Shown: positions 1-10,842 of the stretch, piece after piece | How positions within the stretch are numbered: the first letter of the stretch is position 1 | Layout of the letters: the number at the start of each line of letters is the position of its first letter | DNA from: Tetrapyrgos nigripes | Taxonomy: Eukaryota; Basidiomycota; Agaricomycetes; Agaricales; Campanellaceae | DNA: 64,000 nucleotides | Assembly (NCBI GenBank): GCA_013368315.1 | Contig: JAACJM010000166.1 | Span: 1-64,000, forward strand | Reading direction: 5' to 3' | Made by a program: the position numbers and the translations under genes | Notes under the pieces: generated by a model | The model's database searches: none | Told to the model about the DNA's origin: nothing | Seen by the model: the letters and a program-made list of their open reading frames with translations, nothing else

Positions 1-639
1 GAGACGATTCATTGACACTCCCCCTCCATCTACAAGCACAAACACATATATAAGCTGGAATTCGAGTCAACAGCTGGCCATACAACCTGGACTGGATAAT
101 GCATCTGGGCAGAGGATCAACAACAGTGTCTTCTGTACATGAGGCAATGTGTTTCTAAACCACTTTGTTAGTCAAGGGGGAGGCAGGATAACAATAAAAA
201 CATGGGGTCAAAAAAAATTTTGGCACCACCCACAGTACCCCCCTCCCCCCCTCCTGCTTCATATAGTATATCTACAATTACATGACATATAGATAAGATA
301 TAATAATCCCTAACCCTAACTTGATTGTGCCAAAAAAAGAAGAGATTAACATGTCAAGGCTCACCTCAACTCCACTCATGACGAGTATTTGTTGCATTTT
401 GTATCTTCTTGCAGAATAGGTGGCCAAGATAAAGCAGGAAAATCTTCAAAATTGTACAACTGTAGTTAAATAGCCAAAAACAAGCTCAAAATACCTCATT
501 TTAGGTGCAGTTAAAAAAGTTTTTGCTCAGACCTTGACAGTCAGAGCACAAAAAGTTCAGGACTCGCTCGACTCATTCAGCACATTGGAATGTTGGAAGT
601 TACCAAATCCCAACCCGACCTGCGGACTCGCAGTTAGTG
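1..639. other. No gene seen
   Basis: No coding region is supported here. The stretch is AT-rich and contains a short run of A followed by C-rich sequence around 205-255 and two telomere-like CCCTAA units near 308-320. Two units are far too few to call a telomere. The sequence from about 600 onward grades into the purine-rich repeat that follows. Confidence 0.5.
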
Positions 640-1860
640 TCACAGAAAGATGAAAGCGGCAATGGTAACGATGACAATGACGACGATAACGAAGACGACC
701 ACGACTCGACTCATTCCCCGCTAATAATACCAATTACCGAAGTAAGAGGAGGAGAAGGCGGAGGAAGGGAGGAGGAAAAAACTAGAGAGCCAAAAGACAA
801 AGGAGAAAGAAAGCCAGCTTGGAACGGCGCAGGAGGAAGAAAATAGTGAGAACGGAAGGGAGAGGAGTATGGAGAAGGGACGAGCAGTAAGCTACTAATA
901 AGCCGAGTACATATGTAATCATAATCGTTGCAGCTCGAGATGAGATGAGCATGAGCATGAGCATGAGCATGAGCACTGAGACGAGTATCTGGACGAATAC
1001 CCGTACCACACCACTACTGGCCACGAAAGACAATGAGGATGAGAATGAGTGCAAGGGTGGGAAAGACGACGAGAAAAGATAATGAGAGAGAAAAAGAGGA
1101 CGAGGACCGCTATGTATGAGAAGAAAGAGAGGAAAGACAGAAGACAACCCCCAGTTCAGTCCACCATGTCAGGTTCACGTCATGTTCGTTCGTCCTCGTC
1201 CTGATCCTCGTCCTGATCCTCGCCAGCACACGACAGACCATGACATATCTCCCTCCAAGTCTTCAAAACACCGACACCACGAGACAGAACACAGAACACA
1301 CCACACAGGACAGAGACAGACAGGACAGAGACACAAAGACAGAGGCAGTCGTGCAGCAGAGTCACAGAGTCGCAGGTATAGGGTACAAAGGCGTATAAAG
1401 AAACAGATGTATAACCAGTAAACTGAAGCGGTAAATGAAAACAGGAGGGAGGGAGGGTATGGGGTGGGAACGGGAAGGCATGGAAATCAAATTGGAAATC
1501 GAAAGGAGGGAGGAGGAAGGAGAGGGAAAGGGGGAAGAGAGGGAAGGAGGAAGGAGGGGGAGGTGGACACTGGGTAATATAATGGTCCGGTCTTCGTCTT
1601 CGTATTCCTCGGTAGGGAGAAGAGAGAAAGGGACGAAGAAACAAAAGAGAACGAGGAGAAGAAAAGAGAAAAGGGAACGCAAAGGGACGAAATAGTCGGA
1701 AGAAGGATGGAAGAAGAGACATAGAAGGGGAAAAGGGGGTGTTGGCGTTGGTTTTGAAGAAGACGCTTCAAAGTCTAAAGTCGAAGAAAGAACGAAACAG
1801 AAACAGTAATGGAAAGGAAAAGAATGCAAGGCAAAAACAGAAACAGAGGACTTCTTCACG
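640..1860. repeat. Purine-rich dispersed repeat, copy 1
   Basis: A strongly purine-biased, low-complexity stretch with GAGCAT units at about 945-975. The same ordered blocks recur near 29300-30480 and 38800-39760: an AACCCCCAGT-CCAGTCCA block, a CTTCAAAACACCGACACC-type block, a run of CACAGAGGCA-type units, and a block with CACTGGGTA before a purine-rich tail. Long open frames on both strands are composition artefacts: they do not agree between copies. Function and element class are unknown. It could be a degraded retroelement or the untranslated part of a larger one. Confidence 0.7.
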
Positions 1861-2640
1861 TTAATGCCAGTAGCGTGTAATAGACAGCGAGTGGGGTAGA
1901 CTCAACGACGAAGGAGGATCAGACGACGCGGGGAGGAGAAATAGCTATCACTAGGATGGCATTGATATGTATTATATGCGTTGAAGACAACATCTATATC
2001 GGAACGAAGGGCCCCTAGTTGAGATTATACCCCATGAGACTCCTCCTTCTGATGATTTCACCAATCTACAGAGCAACACAACGTCAACGCGACGACTCGG
2101 ATGTAGTAGGACGAAAACACACATTGAAAAACCCATACGCTTCCAATGCATCAACGCCAATCCCAGCAATCTTTCGGTTTCAAACAGTCCCAGACCAAAA
2201 GTCCCTATTAATGGTTCTAGCTTGGATGGTCTAATAGACAGTGTTCATGTTGGGAGGGAGAGGTTTTCGGATTTATAGACCCATTCGCTTTTCGCAGAAG
2301 ACGAGGAGCTTGTAGGTGATGGACTGTCGCTAGGCTGTGGGGTTGGTTAGATACGTTGTCATCGAGCCTTCCCGGAAGACTTACAGACTTACATCCAAGC
2401 ATAGACCGAACTCTCTCCCGAAAGGGCCCCAGCAACCTTTTTAGGCTTTAGCACCGTCTGAAACCCTTCCAGCCATTTTTCGAGCTTTATGCAATGCCTC
2501 TTTTGTGTTTGTTCTGAGCGGCTCCGATCTGGGCGTGGAACGCCCCCGACCCTGAGACGACAACGAGAAAGCAAAGGGGCAGGAACGTCATTTTTGTTCA
2601 TGTTCGGATCCAAAGCTCCTTCTCTGATTGGCTGGATTTG
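1861..2640. repeat. Second repeat module, copy 1
   Basis: This follows copy 1 of the purine-rich repeat and matches 30655-31570 and 41990-42640 in the same order and orientation. A shorter fragment lies at 10027-10500. Shared blocks include TTTCACCAATCTACAGAG, ACGACTCGGATGTAGTAG and CAAAAGTCCCTATT. The constant pairing with the purine-rich block shows that the two modules travel together as a unit of about 2.5 kb. No intact open frame is shared by the copies, so I treat it as a degraded non-autonomous repeat. Confidence 0.7.
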
Positions 2641-3478
2641 TTTGCGGCACTTTATTCTTTATTGTTATTGACGTGCCTTCGCCTTCTGGCGAAAGCCGGA
2701 TTCCGGAACTTAGCGGGGCCCGGCTTGTTCCGAACCTAGACGACGAAGCAAAGTGGGTATTTGCTTGTTCGTATTTGGATATAAAGTCCTCGGCATGTCG
2801 ACCCGGTTGAGTGTCCCCGCACCAAACTTGTCACCATGATTCTGAAGACGACTTTGAGGTTTCCCTGCGGATTACTCGGCATGCATGTAGCATACAAAAT
2901 AATGATATCCATGCCGGGTACTCCAAACTTTATTACTGAGTAGTCCAACCGAGAGGATGGCCGTTTGAGACAGGTGTCCCTGACGGTTTGAGTCCTGAGG
3001 CAGGGATGCAGCGTATTCGGACCAAGTTCGCCACCAAGCAACGTGGTGGCAAACTCCGCAAAGCTTTTATAAAGGACGCACTAGTTGAGATCGACAAATT
3101 CCTTCCCCATTTTCGTTCTACCGAAGGTCCCCTTCCCTCTTCGCTTTCCTTCGTCGCTCTTGCTGTGTCCTTCCATCTTCGTCTTCCCGCACTCTCCCTC
3201 GGTGCGCCTCTTCCCCGCCTTTCAGGACCCGTACCAGGAGCCAGACCGGCTTTTCGTTCTTTCGGCTTGTGCTTGAGCTGTCGTATTCTTGATCCTACTG
3301 AATCCCTTCACCTGTCAAAATCCTCTTCCTCGCTCCATTTCCCACCTTTCCCTTCCTTTGCATTTCTTTCGTTTCCCATCCATCAATCTACGCTCTACAC
3401 TCTCCTTTATCCTCTCCTTTCCTCTCCTCTCCGAACGATCTCGTACTAAAATCCTGAAGAAGATATTATCATATCACT
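2641..3478. other. Intergenic; pyrimidine-rich leader of next gene
   Basis: No gene is seen from 2641 to about 3100, although a short block near 2783-2815 (TCGACCCGGTTGAG) still matches the repeat module at 42565. From about 3100 to 3470 the + strand is strongly CT-rich, which is common in promoters and 5' untranslated leaders of highly expressed fungal genes. It leads directly into the ATG at 3479. Confidence 0.45.
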
Positions 3479-5529
3479 ATGGATCAGGGCAGCAATCCCG
3501 ACGTTGACATCGTCGGTATTGAAGGGCAGATGTGAGTAACTCCACTCTATTTTCTCTATGTCCTTGCCCGCTCCCTGCCCGTTCTTTGCCTGTTTCTAAT
3601 ACGTACAATGCCTAATACTTTATGGGTCCGCAGAATGGTTCATAGGTATATGTACATCCTGAGTATCAGTACGTCATCTTTGCAAGCTTTTCGACGTGGA
3701 CGCTTTTATAACCCACAAAACGCAAATTTATAGCGATTCTTTTTTGGGAGCATATTATCACTTTTGGTGAGTTCCACCAAAGTTCTACCTAACTTCATCT
3801 GATGTTTTCGCATCTGATTGGTATGATTTCAGACGATGAAGTCAACTACATCTGGACACGGCCTAAAATCCTATCCTCTTATTGCTTCCTTGTCATCCGA
3901 TATTGGGGGTTGGTCGGAGCGATTCCTGTGACGGTGGTGAAGTTTTCGATGATGAGTACTAGTGTGAGTGCATACCCCTTCATTAGATGCTTCACGGGCT
4001 TGTCCTTTAATTATACGTCGACGTCATGTCCCTGGCTTAGAACACTAATATTTCTGCTTTTAATTTTCCAGGCGTCAGTAAATTCCAACTGAAATAAATG
4101 TTGGACTGCCCTTTGATTCCTAACTGGCTTTTTTGTATATAGGTGCATGCGATATTATTCCTACTGGCTCGTTTGGGCCCTTTTGAAAGGTGTTATTGTA
4201 AACGGTGGGTATGCTTCTAAGTTCTAACTTTTGAATTCTCCTATGGGACAGTTTGCTCACGCTGGTGCTGATAGGCACCCTCTGCATGCGTACGTACGCA
4301 CTTTACGAACGGAGTCGCCTAATTTTGGTTATTATGGTTGTCGCAATTTTGTCAATAGCGGGGTTTGCTACGGTGAGTGGTACATGTTTTATTCAAAACA
4401 AGTAATTGGCGAACAATTTGCTCATCTCTATGCTTGCCTCTATCGCCATACGTATACATACGTATGCATGTACTCTACATCTACATCTACAGTGGACTCT
4501 GAGCTTAGAGCAAAGTTTTGCGGGTATGGAATTGCATCCTGAAGGGTGTTTGGTCACTGTACCTCTCGATACGTGAGTGCCTTTGTTTCAGCTCGGCAAA
4601 AGGTACCTTCATGTTGAATGCTTATCCTCGTCTTCGTCTTCGTCTTCGATCTTGGTCCTCTCAGTGTTTTCCGTGCGTCTCTCACTTGGACTTATATCAA
4701 ATTCGTGCTCAATTTGATTGGTCGTCTTGTTCTTTCTACCACAGACCGAATATTCCCATGGATACTAATTTCAATCTTCGACTCCCTCATCTTTTCATTA
4801 ACACTGTGGAAATCCTGGTCGATGCGACATTATCACGGCTTCAATCCGGATCCGTTGATTGCATTGTTATTTAGAGACGGTGGGTAGCTTGTCTACTTTT
4901 AGTCCAATTCTTGGATGGACTTATCTGTCCCTTCCTCGGGATCCATCAAACAGGTGCCATGTACTATGTGTAAGTGTCAACGCTGTAGAGGTTTTTTTGT
5001 ACTCATCCGGCGAGATGTCGAAATATACCAGGTTCAAGCTGCTTGCGACGCTTGCACATATAACCACATACTATGTAAGTTGGGCTTCCTCTTGCAGCTG
5101 TGGGTTTACTTACATCTGTGGCTTAGGCTTCCGGGGTAGGTACCCACACGATTCATCTTATTCTCCAACTCATTCAGCTTTTTTCTGCTTCAACTTTTCT
5201 CTCCTTATGGAATTCCCTTCCCTTCACCTCGTACATCTCAGGCCTACACCACAGAACCCCTACTCACATTCGTATTTAACTTCTCCGGAATAATGACATT
5301 GCGTCTGCTTCTCAACCTTCATAAATCAGTCGATGAAGGAATTCTCTCCCCTCAAAGGCTGATTAATATTGATTTTGTTCCCACTATGCCATGGTCAGAA
5401 AGTCGTGATCTACAACTTGAAATGGTCTCGAGTCTGAGGAGGAGGAACGGTCAGGCTAGTCGTAGTATAATATTGGATACTATAGTGGATTTCGATGATG
5501 AGATCTTCGAAATAGAAAGAGATGATTGA
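3479..5529 (+). CDS. DUF6533-domain multi-pass membrane protein
   Basis: A spliced gene of about ten exons with classic introns starting GTGAGT, GTAAGT or GTGGGT. The first exon begins ATGGATCAGGGCAGC. Joining exons gives a DUF6533-like pattern: an N-terminal helix followed by DDEVNYIWTRPK (family pattern D-x-E-x-x-x-IW), then CMRTYALYERSR (family motif RTYALYxR), IFDSLIFSLTLWKSW, and FRDGAMYYV just before the last membrane helices. The C-terminal tail is charged and ends at TGA 5527-5529. Clear exons include 3479-3531, 3634-3668, 3734-3766, 3833-3963, 4143-4204, 4252-4372 and 4493-4572. Splicing between 4573 and about 4750 is ambiguous, because one apparent intron would be only 19 bp. A 6-nt micro-exon at 4075-4080 is possible. 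The role of the family is unknown; it is abundant in Agaricomycetes and predicted to lie in a membrane. Confidence 0.85.
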
Positions 5530-6637
5530 TTCTGCAATATGTCAGTGAGCCACTACATATTGGCAAATGCAAGTCCTCTTTTGTTTCTCTTCTTGAGAAT
5601 GCAGCCTCTCCCGCCCATCTCACTCCTAAAAAAGGAAAGAGGGAACAAGGACGAAAAAGAATGGTAAAAAAGGTCAAAAGCCCATAAAAATTTAAAAAGA
5701 CATAGACAGGGAGAAGGGGAGAAGGGTGTATGGGTAGGTTGGCGTATGGCGATGGATAAAGCAAGAGTACGCCTCGAGACTCTATGATGTCATTATCATT
5801 TTCCTTTGTCTTTCATACTTATAAACTCGCGCATGTATTCAACGTATCTCATGTTCCTACCTCTATTATTTATACTATCTCTTTAAGAGTCATTGTCCTT
5901 CATTTCTCATAACGACAGAGTGGACAGCTCGTACAAGGGGGCAGGATGTTGGTATTGGGGAAGGCACTTCAAAGTCAGAAAGGAATAAGAGAAGAAAAAC
6001 AGAAAGTAACTCAAAGTGATTTTCTGACCAACTGATGCTAAGAAATTGCTATGAGATTTTGTGCAGGAACTCTACCCAAAATATGTCAGGTAAGACATGG
6101 TGCTCCAGAAGCGTCATACTATAATAATCTATTCAAGTGTTCAGTAGGGATGGTGCACAGCTGAACACTTGGACATATCCCTACAGTAGACGAGGAATTA
6201 AAAGTGTTTGCACCCAGTGTTTGTTGAAAATGCACAAATGCACAAAAAGAAGATGTTAAACTTCAGAAGAGGAATGCACTTGTCAACTAGCATGTCAATA
6301 CATAACATAAGCATCATGTTTTACAAAGGTAAAAACTTTCATAAAACACAATACTTAGCTTTGAAGAACAATTGAATTTATCAGAAAGGATTCACAATAT
6401 TTGTGAAGGTAATTCAAAGGCTCAGTTATTTTCAGGCCAGCATTTGGTCCAATTTTCACCATATACAGTTAGAGAAGTTGAGTTTGGTATATCCCTACCT
6501 AGAAATAATGACTATTCTGAGCTCTCCATAATAGTTGGAATAGAGATGGAATCCAAATTATTCCATAGGAATAAGAGGGAAGTGAACCCATCCATCATTG
6601 TCTAAAGTCCATGCCTTATCTAGTTGTGAAGATTGAG
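5530..6637. other. No gene seen; contains a short dispersed repeat
   Basis: No coding region is supported. A block at about 6095-6195 (GTGTTCAGTAGGGATG with CTGAACACTTGGAC) matches the start of the segmental duplication copies at 33850-33930 and 46330-46415. It forms a small hairpin, since GTGTTCAG pairs with CTGAACAC. It is therefore an independent third copy of a short repeat. Confidence 0.5.
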
Positions 6638-7911
6638 TCAGTACAATGTTTCCATATTGAAAGAAAAAAGCTTACTGATATCTGCCAGTGGAACATGACC
6701 ATTATCATCTGCAAGAAATTCCCATACTCTGATAGTGTTATCATCAGAACCAGATACTATTCTGCCTCCATCAGCTGAGAAAGCCACAGACCACACATAG
6801 TCACTGTGGTCTTGCAGTGGCTCTCCAATCTGAGCTCTTGTGGCTGCATCCCAGATTCTGACAGTCTTGTCAGCTGATCCAGACACAATCTTGGTTCCAC
6901 CAGCTATGAGATCCACTGACCAGACAATGCCTATATGATCCTGAAGCTCTACATCTCCCAGTTATTTTATTCCAGATTCTGATAACATTGTCATCATGAC
7001 CAGCTACAATCAACTTGCCCTCTTGTGAAATAACAACTGTGTTTATGGTTGACAATGTTGTCCAACATTCCATTTCTCTACTTTGTTGCAAACAGTTCTT
7101 AAATCTTGCAATCCCTTGCAGAGTTCGCTTCCCAAGGAAGTTCTTCTGCAACAACGGCAAACTGCTCAGATACTAATGAGGAGTTTTATTTATTCCAGGA
7201 CCTTTGGCATGGAAAGATAGAAATTGCTGCAATTCTGATATTTGTTCTTGAGCCTTTGCTTCATACTCCCTATTATGTATTGTCTTCAAAAAATCAGTTT
7301 GAAGTTTTTGAATCTAAAAAGCAAGTTACTCACCTCTAATATCAGTTGCAGACTGTTGTAAGCCTCAGGAATGCTTCAATCCAAAAGATACTTCTCTTTC
7401 ATGAAGCTTTCCCAAATTTCAACAACATCCTTGTTCAAGTCTGACTCCCAAAAATAATGGGGCCAATAAGTGCATGAATACATTAGAGTTTCATCAATAG
7501 CCTTCAATCTCTCTGGTACATCCTTATCCATCATGAATGATGATGGAATCTTGCCAATATTGAACTTCAATTTTTCCATCATATTTTTGAAACAGGCCTT
7601 GCTTAGCATTATATGATACATTTGTTTATCACACCAAAGGATCCCAGAATATAATCAGGAAATGATGCATGCAGAGTGTAAATTGCCTGATCAGAGTCAG
7701 CAATATACAGAACTGAATAAAGCTTCCTGACCACTATTTCTACTTCCTCTGATTCCAAACCAAGCATTTCTGATATCAAACTTGGAGAAACAGATCTGCA
7801 GACAATAATCACAGTATGGAAAATCCTCAAATGATTGTATTTTTCCTCTGACAATAAGTTATCAAATGAATTGTCAAGAATAGTGTCATAGACATCAGGA
7901 AAATCGCCCAT
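6638..7911 (-). pseudogene. NACHT-WD40 NLR remnant
   Basis: Read on the minus strand, the upstream part matches the segment that follows the NACHT domain in basidiomycete NLRs: an LDNSF... block, then LGLESEEVEIVVRKLYSVL (family LGLxxEEVxxxLxxLxSVL), LHASFPDYI, and KFNIGKIPSS (family LRFNICxLPSS). Downstream come WD40 repeats with VSGSADKTVRIWD and VSGSDDNTIRVWE. At least two frame changes are visible: near 7390, where the IFWIEAFLRL block is out of frame with the preceding part, and near 6960, inside the WD40 region. The P-loop NACHT domain is missing upstream of 7911. This looks like a dead fragment of a STAND immune-type gene, with no intact start. Confidence 0.85.
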
Positions 7912-8336
7912 AGAAAATGTTGCAAAATTACCCCAAGATTTGTCAAATTATCACGTCTGGCTGATTTTTCAAAATGTAGCCAAGTTTCGCGGTCCCCTCG
8001 TCAAGTTTTACAACCTTTTGCAAAGTTTACAGAATTTCTTATGAGAATATAATTGAATAAGTGAGGCAACCAATCTGATTGAGGCTCTAAGGTATAGACA
8101 GTAAACTAGCTACTGTGGCTGAGCGAGTCCATAAATAAACTAACCTGTGCGTAACTGCTGTGCAGTATCAAAGTAAGGCTGTAACAAAGCTGTAGTAAAA
8201 GCTGTTAACTAAATACTGGTGTCCATATGAGTCAAGAGATGTAACAATGATATGTCATGTATCCTAATGAAAGCTGTAAAATCAAAGATGGTAAACAAGT
8301 AACGAACAAATGATAGATAGATAGATGAAGTCCAAT
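7912..8336. other. No gene seen
   Basis: AT-rich sequence between the NLR relic and the solo LTR. It contains a short GATA microsatellite at about 8314-8327. No exon or repeat match was recognised. Confidence 0.4.
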
Positions 8337-8341
8337 ACAAT

Positions 8342-9102
8342 TGTCACGAACCCTCGAGCTGGGCTAGCCTCTCAATGCCTAATGGGCTTGTTGATGAGGG
8401 GAGAATGCCCCAGGAGGAGTCTGGAACCTAGGGGTGGCTTCGGTGAGAGGGAGTGACACTACTCACCCACTAACCCTAAGCCTATGAAACCAATGATCCA
8501 AGCTGCTGGCGGATCAATCTACACGCCTGTACAAGGAACTAGATCAAGGAGAACCACAATGGATGGTGAATGTAGAATGAGAATCCCTGTAAAGGATATG
8601 AGACAACCGTGACTCCTGAGAGAGTCATCCGACTAGGTTCGCCACACACAAGTGTAGTGCAAGTATTCCTCGATTCACAATGCAGAACAAGCAGAGAAGA
8701 ATGAGAGGAAACAACAACAAGATCAATTCTAAGGCTTGAGTACAGGAAAACACTACCTATATACGAGTAGTGAAACCAACTCCTGTATCAAGACTCTGCA
8801 ACTAACTATGATGCTCCTATAACTAATATCAAACGATTGTGAGTCCCAAACGGTAAATAGAATAAACAAATCAAATGTTAAACAACGAATATAGATGTGG
8901 AGCGATAAATGGAATGAATGATCGACATAATAAATGAAACAGAAATAGAATAGGGTGGGGGCACACATAGGTATAATTGAAAAACCCTCTAAGAGTTTTT
9001 GGGCTTAGGTGGTGAATGATGTAAGAATGACGGATATGGAAATATGAAGGAGTGCATGGGTACAGCATGTGCTGAAGGTGGCTGAAACGAGGATTTCTGA
9101 CA
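8342..9102. mobile_element. Solo LTR (761 bp) with 5-bp target duplication
   Basis: The element starts TGTCACGAACC and ends GATTTCTGACA, so its ends form the inverted pair TGTCA/TGACA. It is flanked by identical 5-bp direct repeats, ACAAT at 8337-8341 and at 9103-9107. A 5-bp target duplication with TG...CA ends is the signature of an LTR retrotransposon. No internal coding region is present, so this is a solo LTR left by LTR-LTR recombination. It is much longer than, and unrelated by eye to, the 152-bp LTR of the gypsy element at 54.1 kb. Confidence 0.85.
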
Positions 9103-9107
9103 ACAAT

Positions 9108-10002
9108 ATTCCAACATTTCTCAAGACTTTCTAGCAAAGTTTACTACATTTTATAGACATTAGTCACCTTTTGCAATGCGTTTTGGACTATAGGGAACTT
9201 AGTACAGTATGACCAGGGAGATAGTGAGGCGTAGCTGTTCTTACTTGCTCTTGGATTTGTATTCTGGTCCCAGCTTCTGCTCCCAAAATGTGTCCCTGTA
9301 GAGCAGCACTGCGGAAGACAAAAGGATATGAGACAAGCCCCTGTCTTGACTCCTTTCTGCACCCGCCACATACATTTTCTCACACTGGTGGGTCTCCCTC
9401 CAACTCTTCAAGGAAAGCTCTTTTTTTTTTTCTCCTCCACTTGTACCAACTCAAAATCCTTACAAAATCATAATATAAGCTATTGTGAATGTATATGCAT
9501 GAAGTATATTGTGCAAACACTGCTGGACCTACCTCAAAGATCTGAAAGGTACCAAGTAACGAAGACCAGGATCTAGGGCATGGTACACATTTATTGGAGT
9601 ATAAATAGCTGTAAAAATTATGTAGTTATGTTCTTCAAGGTCCAAAATATGTATACTATCACTTGTACAGAGGGTTGACAAATGTGGTAAGTCTAGAGTC
9701 AAGTCGAAAGCAGCCCTTCGGCTTTTAGGACTTTGTCTCAAGCCCCTTCTTGTGAAGGCCCGGAGCAAGGGCTTGCTCCGAACCTCAGTACATCACGTGG
9801 CACGAACAGAATTTGCCGGCAGTAGGCGCGGCTGCCTGTTGTGCCAGAACTAATATTTCTTTCTGTCGGGTCACATGGAAATGCACCAGGACAAAGCTAC
9901 TTAGAAACATAGCTCTGGGGATAACTCCAGTCCAAACCCGTTTAACGGACGGATAGACGGGACCATTTATATATAGCCACAAGCAGAAATCAAGTGTAAT
10001 AA
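9108..10002. other. No gene seen
   Basis: No convincing exon. Open frames on both strands are short and lack recognisable motifs. The region ends in a fragment of the TTACGAGGCC repeat family. Confidence 0.4.
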
Positions 10003-10500
10003 ACTCAGCCTCATTTCATTTGGCCTCGTAACGCAACGTCAACACGACGACTCTGACGTCATAGTAATATGAAAACACGCCTTAAAAATCCCATACGCCT
10101 CCACCATATAGACACCAATTCTAGCAATGTCCCGCTTCTGAGAGCTCCGGACCAAAAGTCCCTATTGATGGCTCTGGCCCACAATGTCTCGCATGCAGAA
10201 CGGAACGTCGCGACGGAGGGGAGGGTTTCGGATCTAAAGGCATGTTTGCAGATTGCGTGGAGTTGTAGGTGACGGGTTGGCGGTAGGCTGTGGGGTGGGT
10301 TGGACGTGTTGTTATAGAGAACCCCGAGGAAAGGAGAGAGAGAAAGACACGGAGGGAGACACATACAGCCAAGCATAGACCCAATCCTCTCCCCACGTAA
10401 AATCCTTCCAGTGGTTTGTTAAAGATAAGCCCATGCTTCGACTTGGGCGTTGGACACGCGCTTCTACGAGGAACCCATTATTGATATCAATGAGCCAAAG
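10003..10500. repeat. Repeat fragments (TTACGAGGCC end plus second module)
   Basis: 10003-10029 is the head of a TTACGAGGCC-family copy on the minus strand (CTCATTTCATTTGGCCTCG); the same junction sequence occurs at 44110-44140. From 10030 it continues as a fragment of the module also found at 1861, 30655 and 41990 (AACGTCAACACGACGACTC, then CAAAAGTCCCTATTGATGGC). The end near 10440-10470 (GACTTGGGCGTTGGAC) matches 31355. No coding content. Confidence 0.65.
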
Positions 10501-10842
10501 GAAGCAAGGGAGTTGTCACCTCTATTAATATTTTGGGCCTCGTTATTGCCACACCCAAGCACTGACCCACATTTCTTCATTTCATCTGTCAAAGACAGAG
10601 CAGTCACTACGACTTTAGGAAGTGTGAACTCTCCATGGTGAAGTGCAATAAGAGTGATAGGAACCTTGAAGATTGTATCGTCCTAATCACAGAGTTAGAT
10701 CTGCGTCTTTGATCAACTTGACACCACATCATACTGCAATATCATAATGGACATCTATAGATAGCGTGCTGACAGAGACCTTAAAACTCTCCTTCTCTTC
10801 CTCACGTACTTGAGCTTGTTCTTGTTCCAGTTCGTCGTTGTA

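Noticed and set aside
308..320. Telomere-like CCCTAACCCTAAC
   Set aside because: Only two units and no array; also a single TTAGGG-like block near 22217. Neither marks a chromosome end.
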